From positions 1-35,699 of the forward strand of contig CABZJG010000002.1 in NCBI GenBank assembly GCA_902525995.1: a stretch of DNA of 35,699 nt, read 5' to 3'. Made by a program: the position numbers and the translations under genes. This DNA comes from Paracoccaceae bacterium. GTDB lineage: Bacteria; Pseudomonadota; Alphaproteobacteria; Rhodobacterales; Rhodobacteraceae. The notes under the pieces were generated by a model that searched no databases, was not told the origin of the DNA, and was given only the letters and a program-made list of their open reading frames with translations. Below, piece by piece: positions 15,362 through 21,484 of the stretch. Every line of letters begins with the position of its first letter. The first letter of the stretch is position 1.

Positions 15362-16524
15362 AACGGTTGATCAATATGCGCAAATTACTCCTGCTTGCAC
15401 CGTGTGGGAAAAACACGTCGCACAGGCCGCACATAGCGCATATGCCGCACATATCGCATATGCCGCGCCTGCGGCGCAGAGGTATGGGGCTTCTGGATGC
15501 CATTTTAGGCCTGATTTTATTTGTCGCGATGGTCAGCATGGCGGCCCAAATATGGGCAGCGCAGTTGGAAAAAATTGCGCGTGATGTAGAAGCGCGGAAC
15601 CTGTGGGAAGTAAAGACAGCACTTAAAGCCTATGTTGAGGCCGACATTCCGGCGCGGCATACCGCAGCGGTCGTAGCCGGCGGCGCGCTGGAAATTACGC
15701 CCGCCATGCTGAACGGGGCAAATATCACCCTGCGCAGTGGTGCACTTTATGGTCTTGAGCGCCGCCCTATTGATATGTGGGTAATCCAGGATGGATCCGA
15801 TCTGATTTATTTTGCCCGAGCCTCTGGCCCCATTAAATCTGCCCATTACCCTGCCGCCAATGTCATTTATGGGCCCATGGGATCAGTCTCTGGAGAGCAA
15901 CCGGGTAAAGTGCAGGGCCCCGCTCTGGACTGGGATGTGGCCAGCTTGCAGAACGCACACGGATTGCCTCTTTTGAACGATGTTCTGGCCGTCGATTTCG
16001 TCAGCCTAGAGGCAGATTACCTCCCCTATCTCAGCCGAACAGGCGCCGTGACCCGGGACGGCGTGAACCTTTCTTCCATGGCAAGCAATCTCGATCTGGG
16101 GGGCCAAAATCTGGTCAATGTAAATGACGTCACCGCATCCGGCGCACTCACAGCAGATACGTTAGATGTGAACACACTCACAATCACCGGAACCATGAGC
16201 GGCGCCAATCTACAGATCAGCGATACTGCCAGCGTTGCCGGCACGCTCACAGCAGGTCAAGTAACCTCTCTTGAGACAATCACCGCCGGGAGCGCCTCTA
16301 TCAACGGGCCGCTTGACGCTTCAAGCTTGAGTATTTCGGGCAGCGCGACTTACGGCAATCTCACGGTCACTGGCAAGATAGACGTTGGCGGTGATGTGAG
16401 CGCGGTATCTGCCAGAGTAGAGAACATTGAGGCCAATTCCATTTTGGCCACGGGCGCGTCTGGCGTGGCGTTGAATACAGGCACATTTGATCAAATCATA
16501 ACCGGGAGCTGCTCAGGATGTTAA
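15355..16524 (+). CDS. Minor pilin-like protein B, beta-repeat tail
   Basis: A 389-aa protein of the same design as its upstream neighbour. It has a long basic leader (RLRRRG, 38-43), a pilin-like helix MGLLDAILGLILFVAMVSMA with Asp at +5, a globular region, then a beta-repeat C-terminal part (about 245-385: ASGALTADTLDVNTLTITG, then SISGSATYGNLTVTGKIDVG). It ends in GSCSGC. The leader contains a two-copy 18-base repeat that encodes HIAHMPHISHMP. Starts at 15355 or 15460 (MPRLRRRG) are both possible; the later one would give a short, typical prepilin leader. ATG 15355 overlaps the previous stop and is kept by that coupling. Likely a PilV-like minor or tip pilin. Confidence 0.7.
   Translation: MLKRLINMRKLLLLAPCGKNTSHRPHIAHMPHISHMPRLRRRGMGLLDAILGLILFVAMVSMAAQIWAAQLEKIARDVEARNLWEVKTALKAYVEADIPARHTAAVVAGGALEITPAMLNGANITLRSGALYGLERRPIDMWVIQDGSDLIYFARASGPIKSAHYPAANVIYGPMGSVSGEQPGKVQGPALDWDVASLQNAHGLPLLNDVLAVDFVSLEADYLPYLSRTGAVTRDGVNLSSMASNLDLGGQNLVNVNDVTASGALTADTLDVNTLTITGTMSGANLQISDTASVAGTLTAGQVTSLETITAGSASINGPLDASSLSISGSATYGNLTVTGKIDVGGDVSAVSARVENIEANSILATGASGVALNTGTFDQIITGSCSGC
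15427..15462 (+). repeat. 18-base tandem repeat, two copies
   Basis: Two copies of an 18-base unit (15427-15444 and 15445-15462) that differ at a single base, beginning CCGCACAT and ending GCATATG. It lies in the leader-coding part of minor pilin B and encodes His-rich residues. It could expand or contract in frame. Confidence 0.85.
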
Positions 16525-16865
16525 AGAAAGCGGCTGCATATCTCAGTGCGGTTTTGGCAGCTGCGGCGGCTCAGGCACAAGAGGGCGCGAATGTACCGTC
16601 CCTCAAGGATGTGGGTGCAGCGCAGCTGCGCGCAGAGCTCTTGCAGGATTTGGAAGACCTCAATGAAATCGCCCGCCGGATGCAGGCTTTAAAAGCCTAT
16701 CAAGCGGCTCTTGGACAAAGGCTTGCCGGCGCAAAAGATGGCTCCGTTCACGATGTGTTCTTTCCCAAGGATCTGTGCAGTGGGCAGATGGAAAACATCT
16801 GTGCCTTTTTGCCCATCACAACAGGCAAGATTGCGATCAGCAGTGCAAGGAGGCAGGGCAAATGA
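16518..16865 (+). CDS. Small secreted coiled-coil protein
   Basis: A 115-aa exported protein with signal peptide MLKKAAAYLSAVLAAAAAQA. The mature N-terminal part (about 32-70; LRAELLQDLEDLNEIARRMQ) is a strongly predicted helix with heptad-like spacing, followed by a short tail with two Cys (LCSGQMENICAF). No family recognised. It overlaps minor pilin B by seven bases and the prepilin peptidase by four. Small helical periplasmic proteins at this position could help pilus assembly, but there is no direct evidence. Confidence 0.7.
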   Translation: MLKKAAAYLSAVLAAAAAQAQEGANVPSLKDVGAAQLRAELLQDLEDLNEIARRMQALKAYQAALGQRLAGAKDGSVHDVFFPKDLCSGQMENICAFLPITTGKIAISSARRQGK

Positions 16866-17461
16866 CAGAGTTTGCACTCGAAATTCACTTAGGCATTGCT
16901 CTCATTGCTCTGCTGTATCTGGCGCTGTGTGACGGGATATATTTTGAAATCAGTCCCCAATGGGCGATCATTGCATATGCGCATATGACGGCTGTTCAAA
17001 TGAACTTGGGGGTACCCGCTTTGGATCTGGCTGTGGGTGCCGCGTTTTTTGCAGCAATCACAACAGCCTATTATTTTCTGCTGAAATTAATGGGCAGGCA
17101 ACTTGGCCTTGGGGACCTCTATTTGCTGCCTCTCTTTGGCCTCCTCTTTCCCCGCTTTGAATACATCTGGGCAGGATTGATTTTGCTCACGGCACTCTTG
17201 ATGTTTCATAAGTTTGTTCTGTCAAAGCGGCGCGGAAAACCATTCTGGAAAGGACATATGCCTGTGGCACCTGCGTTTTGCACGGCGCTTGGGATCGTTC
17301 TCATGGTGCAATATTCTCAGGCCACAAGCTCACAGGTAGCGCACGCGTTTCAATCCCCGTTTCTATCACAGTTTCAGGTTTTAATCTTGAGCTTTGCCGC
17401 AAGCGCAGCCGCCCTTGCATGGTTTATTCACGAACACATATCTTGGAGAAACACTCGATGA
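16862..17461 (+). CDS. Type IV prepilin peptidase (GxGD, A24)
   Basis: A 199-aa integral membrane aspartyl protease that cleaves prepilin leaders at the inner membrane. The two catalytic Asp residues of the family are visible: D24 in LALCDGIYFEI and D85 in GLGD (82-85), the GxGD signature. Six or so hydrophobic segments span the protein. It lacks the large N-terminal zinc/methylase domain of PilD, as in PilU and CpaA-type enzymes. The start has AAGGAGG upstream. It overlaps its neighbours at both ends (ATGA). Its likely substrates are the two minor pilins with basic Gly-ending leaders, since the PilS-like protein has no leader. Confidence 0.85.
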   Translation: MTEFALEIHLGIALIALLYLALCDGIYFEISPQWAIIAYAHMTAVQMNLGVPALDLAVGAAFFAAITTAYYFLLKLMGRQLGLGDLYLLPLFGLLFPRFEYIWAGLILLTALLMFHKFVLSKRRGKPFWKGHMPVAPAFCTALGIVLMVQYSQATSSQVAHAFQSPFLSQFQVLILSFAASAAALAWFIHEHISWRNTR

Positions 17462-17745
17462 AATATTTTGGCTCGGGAGAACATGAGCTTTGGTGCGCGG
17501 TTTTGCTCGCGGTGGTGCATGATTTAACCCATCCGATGTTTGAAAAATCAAGAGAACGCGAGATAGCAGAAGCTTGGGTTGGCCTATACCCCAGCCGGGA
17601 TTTCAAAATCGTTTGCTCTTTGGCAGGGCTTGACTATGAAGCCGTTTTTGATCAATTGCGCGCCATTTGTAAAACCCCGTTTGAAGAGCGCTGCTGGCAG
17701 GGGGATGCAAAACCGCACGCCACAAAGATGGGGCGGGCCGCTTAA
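17458..17745 (+). CDS. Small soluble protein, unknown function
   Basis: A 95-aa protein, the last plus-strand gene of the pilus block. It starts MKYFGSGEHELWCAVLLAVV and contains RDFKIVCSLAGLDYEAVFDQ. From memory this pattern (ELW-A-VLL, DF--VC-LAGLD) occurs in small uncharacterised proteins of alphaproteobacteria and their phages; I cannot confirm it without a search. No signal peptide is evident. It overlaps the peptidase gene by four bases and ends 13 bases from the 3' end of the converging virB3-like gene, with no terminator between them. Confidence 0.6.
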   Translation: MKYFGSGEHELWCAVLLAVVHDLTHPMFEKSREREIAEAWVGLYPSRDFKIVCSLAGLDYEAVFDQLRAICKTPFEERCWQGDAKPHATKMGRAA

Positions 17746-17758
17746 TGGGCAATACGTA

Positions 17759-18175
17759 TCAAATAACTTTACCGCAACCACAGGGGCATTTTGATTCACG
17801 CGCGATGCGCTCTAATTTACGCACGGCAATAGCATCTGTGTTCTTTTTCGGCGGTGATGCACGTCTGCGCTGCTCAAGATCTGCCAGATATCTTTCCACG
17901 TCTTCTTTTATGAGCTCTGGAGTGACCAGATTTTTAGGTTTTGGCGGGAAAAAATATCCCCACATGACCGAAAACCAGTCCTCGTTATATGCGGCAATTC
18001 TGCGCAAAATCACCACGCCCGTCACCCATAAAACGATGCAGGGGGAAATGACCGTCAGCGCCATGGACGACACAGCAACAGGTAAAAGCATCACGATTGT
18101 GAGCGCACAAAAGGGCATTGGCTCGCAGCCCATAAGCATCGGTCGATCTGTTAGCGCCTTGATCACATACATCAC
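17759..18175 (-). CDS. virB3: VirB3/TrbD-like inner-membrane protein, inverted
   Basis: A 138-aa protein whose first 75 residues fit the VirB3/TrbD family: a short N-terminus with ALTDRPMLMGCEPMPFCALT, two adjoining hydrophobic segments (about 20-58), and NEDWFSVMWGYFFPP. VirB3 works with the VirB4 ATPase in the inner membrane. The family is usually about 90-110 aa; here an extra charged tail (about 80-138) ends in SKCPCGCGKVI, a possible metal-binding Cys cluster. It is the only secretion gene on the minus strand, between the pilus block and trbB. An AAGGAT site stands before the ATG, and a promoter-like pair lies further upstream. The overlapping plus-strand frame has no protein-like features. 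Confidence 0.78.
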   Translation of the reverse strand: MMYVIKALTDRPMLMGCEPMPFCALTIVMLLPVAVSSMALTVISPCIVLWVTGVVILRRIAAYNEDWFSVMWGYFFPPKPKNLVTPELIKEDVERYLADLEQRRRASPPKKNTDAIAVRKLERIARESKCPCGCGKVI

Positions 18176-18200
18176 CGTTATCCTTTTTAGTTGCAGCCCA

Positions 18201-18229
18201 AAAATAACGCACTGCCGCCTTCAAAACAA
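18201..18229 (-). promoter_or_regulatory. Candidate promoter for inverted virB3
   Basis: On the minus strand TTGTTT (18229-18224), 17-base spacer, TATTTT (18206-18201). The predicted transcript would start about 20 bases before the virB3 ATG. Spacing is ideal, box matches moderate. It lies in the 69-base gap between virB3 and trbB. Confidence 0.4.
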
Positions 18230-18244
18230 GAGGGCAATTGCGCC

Positions 18245-19144
18245 ATGACGGGTCTGCACAGCCAATTAAAAAAGCATAGCGGCGCACTTTTCGAGCTTCT
18301 GTTTGAAAGCGATGTGATCGAAATTCAGCTGGTTGAAACGGGTGATGTTTTTGTGGATCGCTTTGGCCGCGCCCCCTGCGCATCAGGGCGTTTGGATCGT
18401 CAAGAAGCAACCCGATTTTTGCGCTTTTGCGCATCGCACTCAACAACGGAATTCAACCAGGTTCTTTGCCCAATTATCTCAGGGCAGGTGCCGGGCACGC
18501 CGCACCGCATCGAAGGCCTTTTGCCCAAAACGGTCAAAGCTCCTATTTTTTCCATTCGCCGGCACCGCGAAGGCTCTTATGATCTATCGGAGTTTTCAAA
18601 CAGCCGCGAGATTGTGAAAACGATTGAAGCGGCCATACTTCAAAAATCCAATATTGTGATTGTTGGCGGCACCGGAAGCGGAAAAACGTCTTTGTGCAAT
18701 GCAGCGCTTGCGTTTTTAGCGCGCCAAAAACCCCAAACCCGCGTGATCGCAATCGAGGACACTCCGGAGCTTCAGCTTGAATTTGAGCGCGGCTCAAGCC
18801 TTTTGTCTACCGATCATGTGAGTTTGGACCGCTTGCTGGTGTCGTCCTTACGCCTTGCGCCAGATCGTATTGTGGTTGGAGAAATTAGAACGGGTCAGGT
18901 TTTAATGACCGCGCTGAAATCTTGGAACACGGGCCATCCGGGCGGGCTCACCACGCTCCATGCCAATAGCGCCGAGGACGCCTTTGCGCGTATGAAAGCG
19001 CTTGGTCTGGAAGTGGGCGGACTTGATTTAACACCGCTGATCACTGCGGCCGCCCTTGTCATCATTTACGTCGAAAGGGGCTCAGGAGCGCCTCAAATAA
19101 AGGACATTAAAACTTTAAAAGAAGGAGACGAACGACATGACTAA
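18245..19144 (+). CDS. trbB: TrbB/VirB11 secretion ATPase
   Basis: A 299-aa hexameric ATPase of the VirB11/TrbB family that energises the secretion channel from the cytoplasm. Visible motifs are Walker A GGTGSGKT (141-148), Asp box VIAIEDTPELQL, Walker B LAPDRIVVGEIRTGQ and His box GGLTTLHANS. All are canonical, unlike PilQ in the same window. Length is normal (TrbB about 320 aa). ATG 18245 is preferred over an upstream TTG at 18191, with GAGGG about 11 bases before it. The last 24 codons lie in a direct repeat whose second copy stands before trbC. The stop overlaps the start of the next gene. Confidence 0.95.
   Translation: MTGLHSQLKKHSGALFELLFESDVIEIQLVETGDVFVDRFGRAPCASGRLDRQEATRFLRFCASHSTTEFNQVLCPIISGQVPGTPHRIEGLLPKTVKAPIFSIRRHREGSYDLSEFSNSREIVKTIEAAILQKSNIVIVGGTGSGKTSLCNAALAFLARQKPQTRVIAIEDTPELQLEFERGSSLLSTDHVSLDRLLVSSLRLAPDRIVVGEIRTGQVLMTALKSWNTGHPGGLTTLHANSAEDAFARMKALGLEVGGLDLTPLITAAALVIIYVERGSGAPQIKDIKTLKEGDERHD
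19072..19143 (+). repeat. Direct repeat, copy 1 (end of trbB)
   Basis: A 72-base segment covering the end of trbB and the site and first codons of the next gene. It matches the 68-base copy at 19532-19599, with small gaps; the longest identical run is 20 bases (AAAACTTTAAAAGAAGGAGA). Confidence 0.85.
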
Positions 19145-19577
19145 AGACATGTTCTTTGGGACACTTACAATAGTATATATAGTGGCGTTTGTAGCGTTGG
19201 GCTTAAACGATTTGCTGGCTTATCTGGATAATTCGGAGAAATTTCGCCCAACGTTTTTTAAGGCGGATTTTGGTATCGCGATTGCGTTAGGCCTAGGTTT
19301 TTTGGTGCGCTACATGGGAGCCAAAAAAAATCCATCAGCCCATGAGGATATAAAGACATTTTGGCCAATTTGTCTTGGGTTTTGTATTCTCTTTTTGGTG
19401 TTGAGAGTAACCGCTTATCTCATATCGGTTGATTTATTACCAGACACTTTGAAGATTTGGTTCCTATATTCTGTCTCATTCATTCTCTTGGGCCTGGCAA
19501 TTTTAGGGAGCATTTATGCGTTTGAATTAGCCGAAAGGGCGCAGAAGCGCCTCAAAACAAAGACAGCAAAACTTTAA
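19137..19577 (+). CDS. Four-helix membrane protein, likely inserted gene
   Basis: A 146-aa protein with four hydrophobic segments: about 4-25 (FFGTLTIVYIVAFVALGLND), 41-60, 78-100 and 106-130. No family recognised. It separates trbB from trbC, which are adjacent in most trb operons. Its start lies in copy 1 and its last 15 codons in copy 2 of a direct repeat derived from the trbB 3' end, read in a different frame (ERAQKRLKTKTAKL). The coding sequence looks more AT-rich than its neighbours. These signs point to later arrival. A role in surface or entry exclusion is possible by position and topology, but nothing in the sequence proves it. Confidence 0.75.
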   Translation: MTKDMFFGTLTIVYIVAFVALGLNDLLAYLDNSEKFRPTFFKADFGIAIALGLGFLVRYMGAKKNPSAHEDIKTFWPICLGFCILFLVLRVTAYLISVDLLPDTLKIWFLYSVSFILLGLAILGSIYAFELAERAQKRLKTKTAKL

Positions 19578-19599
19578 AAGAAGGAGAACGACATGACTA
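19532..19599 (+). repeat. Direct repeat, copy 2 (before trbC)
   Basis: A 68-base partner of 19072-19143. It contains the 3' end of the four-helix gene, the AAGGAG site of trbC and the trbC start. It lies 460 bases downstream of copy 1. Confidence 0.85.
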
Positions 19600-19931
19600 G
19601 ACAAATATTTTATGTGCTACTTGCGGCAAGCATACTCGCCCTGCCGCAAACGGCATTTGCGTCTATGAGTCAAGCAGATGCACTGCTGGGCGATACAAAC
19701 CCGTTTGAGGTTGTGTTTAAATTCATAACAGGGCCGTTGGCGATTTTCATCGCAGTTGCGGCCGTTGTGGTCTTTGGTGCGCAAATCATCTCCGGCAATG
19801 AAATGGGCGGCGTCATGCGCCGTTTGCCGCAGCTCCTCATCGGTGTGGCCTTTATTCTTGGCGCGGTGCGGCTAATCACGGTTTTGACGGGATCAACGGG
19901 CATGATTTTAACCACAATCGGCCCTTTTTAA
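19593..19931 (+). CDS. trbC: TrbC/VirB2 conjugative pilin
   Basis: A 112-aa pilin precursor of the secretion system. The signal peptide MTRQIFYVLLAASILALPQT ends near AFA (about 23). Two long hydrophobic helices follow (about 44-65 and 80-105) with the short charged loop SGNEMGGVMRRLPQ between them, the standard VirB2/TrbC hairpin topology. In RP4 the TrbC pilin is cut and cyclised by TraF, and a TraF-like gene is present downstream. The start has a strong AAGGAG. Its upstream sequence is copy 2 of the direct repeat. Confidence 0.92.
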   Translation: MTRQIFYVLLAASILALPQTAFASMSQADALLGDTNPFEVVFKFITGPLAIFIAVAAVVVFGAQIISGNEMGGVMRRLPQLLIGVAFILGAVRLITVLTGSTGMILTTIGPF

Positions 19932-19950
19932 CGTGGTAGGAGGTGCGCCT

Positions 19951-21036
19951 TTGAGACAGCTTTTTCAAACCATAATGGTATGTTTTGTTTTGGGCAAGCC
20001 CGTCTGGGCGCAAGACCTTGGCTCTGATTTGCCGTCAAACCCCAAAGATGTCATCCCAAGCGTTGCTGCCGAACCGAACGCAGGCAGCAGCACACAAGAC
20101 GGTGATCCTATTGAGCCGGCAGAGAGCGCCTCACTTGATAAGATCATCGAACATATCGCACGTGAGGTCACAGAGCAGATAAAATCCGATCTTGCGGCTT
20201 TAAATGCTTTAAATGCTTTAAATAAAGAGGCTGCTATAGAGGCAAAAGACCCCTCCCAAATCGACCTGACGATCAAAGCCGCCCGGCAAGTTTTGGACGA
20301 AACCTCACCTGTTTATCTCGGCAAGGCCGGGCGCATTGTTCAAACTTTTGGCCAGTCCATTCCGCGCCTCGTTTGCCGCGTAGGCCAGCACTGCATTATG
20401 GAGCTCGAGCCGGGAGAAATTGTCGCTGATACACCTGTGTTTTCGGACACAGCGCGGTGGGATGTCTCTTTGCGCATGCGCGATACAGGCCAAGAACAAA
20501 TATATGTATCCGTAAAGCCGCAGGCGGATGCGGCAGAAACAACACTGACGTTGATCACGGACAGGCGCGTCTATTCCGTTTTGCTGGTTCCCGATCTTTA
20601 TGCCCACACAATGATTATGAGCTTTAAGTACCCCGATAGTGAGCGCCGAGCGCTTGAAGCCCAAATTGAGGCGCAAAAAGCGGCTATTTCAGCGCAGGAA
20701 GAGGCCGAAAATACAACTAAGGCGCGCGCGCTGGAAGAAAGGGGCGTGCAGACGGCGCAGGGGCCGGTTCCTGCTGAAGAGCTTGATTTTAAGTACCGTG
20801 TGGTCTCGGGCAAGGCCGCGTTCAAACCCGTGCGCATTTATACCGACGGGATTAAAACCTATATCGAGTTGCCGGGAAAATATCGCGGTGAATATCCTGT
20901 TGTGGTGGTCAGCAACCCCGCAAATCGAAAATCAATCAACCTTGTTTACAAATTCCCTCTCATCATCGTCGACCGTAAGTTGGGAGATTTTCAACTCAAA
21001 ACGCCGGCGCGCAGTTTAAAAATCAAAAAAGGGTAA
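19951..21036 (+). CDS. trbG: TrbG/VirB9 outer-membrane channel protein
   Basis: A 361-aa protein of the VirB9/TrbG family, part of the outer-membrane core complex. A signal peptide (to about residue 21, PVWAQ) is followed by a low-complexity linker with ALNALNALN. The VirB9 N-domain starts about residue 125 (GRIVQTFGQSIPRLVCRVGQ) and the C-domain at about 270 (LDFKYRVVSGKAAFKPVRIY, then TDGIKTYIELP). Between them is a Glu/Ala-rich helix. A TTG start at 19951 is chosen because AGGAGG (19938-19943) stands seven bases before it; the GTG at 19933 overlaps that site. Confidence 0.9.
   Translation: MRQLFQTIMVCFVLGKPVWAQDLGSDLPSNPKDVIPSVAAEPNAGSSTQDGDPIEPAESASLDKIIEHIAREVTEQIKSDLAALNALNALNKEAAIEAKDPSQIDLTIKAARQVLDETSPVYLGKAGRIVQTFGQSIPRLVCRVGQHCIMELEPGEIVADTPVFSDTARWDVSLRMRDTGQEQIYVSVKPQADAAETTLTLITDRRVYSVLLVPDLYAHTMIMSFKYPDSERRALEAQIEAQKAAISAQEEAENTTKARALEERGVQTAQGPVPAEELDFKYRVVSGKAAFKPVRIYTDGIKTYIELPGKYRGEYPVVVVSNPANRKSINLVYKFPLIIVDRKLGDFQLKTPARSLKIKKG
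20197..20223 (+). repeat. 9-base tandem repeat in trbG
   Basis: Three perfect copies of GCTTTAAAT, encoding ALNALNALN in the linker after the signal peptide. Being a multiple of three, slippage would change linker length without a frameshift. Confidence 0.9.
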
Positions 21037-21040
21037 GCAG

Positions 21041-21484
21041 ATGCTTGGAAAAATCTCGACTTTGCTATGTGCACTGATGCTTGCTGGATGCGCTGGTTTG
21101 AGTGAATTTTCAGGGTTTGATAATAGCGCTGCGCGTATCACACCCGCGCAAGAATGTGCCGTCGGCTATGATCTTTCCAAACAGATTTTCAAGCACATTA
21201 ATATCAAAGACACTGTCTTGAAGTCGCCCGATAGCAAAACCTCGCACTGCGAATTTTATATGACCAAATACCTGCGCGCCGCAGGCTACCGGATTGACGA
21301 CACACAAGACAGCAAACCTATGAAGGTCGTGATTGCGCGCGACGGGCCATCCATCACCGCTTTTGCAAATATCACCACTGGCCTGCGCATTACGCGCTCT
21401 TATTCACTAACGCCCGCCGGCGTTCTTCCGCTCGGACCGCCTACAATTGCCGCCCTGCCTACCCCGCAAGGGGATCTGCCATGA
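21041..21484 (+). CDS. TrbH-like lipoprotein
   Basis: A 147-aa lipoprotein with lipobox LAGC and the modified Cys at residue 17. The mature part has two further Cys (AQECAVGYDL, TSHCEFYM) and ends in a proline-rich tail. Position between trbG and trbE fits TrbH, the lipoprotein of P-type systems, and functionally a VirB7-like partner that stabilises VirB9 in the outer membrane. Sequence evidence for the family is general rather than motif-based. It overlaps trbE by four bases. Confidence 0.65.
   Translation: MLGKISTLLCALMLAGCAGLSEFSGFDNSAARITPAQECAVGYDLSKQIFKHINIKDTVLKSPDSKTSHCEFYMTKYLRAAGYRIDDTQDSKPMKVVIARDGPSITAFANITTGLRITRSYSLTPAGVLPLGPPTIAALPTPQGDLP

Noticed and set aside
15427..15462. 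CRISPR-like repeat
   Set aside because: The two copies are directly adjacent without a spacer and lie in coding sequence.
14900..16500. Shufflon (invertible pilV ends)
   Set aside because: No inverted recombination sites or recombinase gene were seen; the two minor pilins lie in the same direction and are both complete.
17745..18248. A 167-aa plus-strand frame opposite virB3
   Set aside because: It is the shadow of the minus-strand virB3-like gene, which has clear membrane segments and family motifs; the plus frame has no protein-like pattern.
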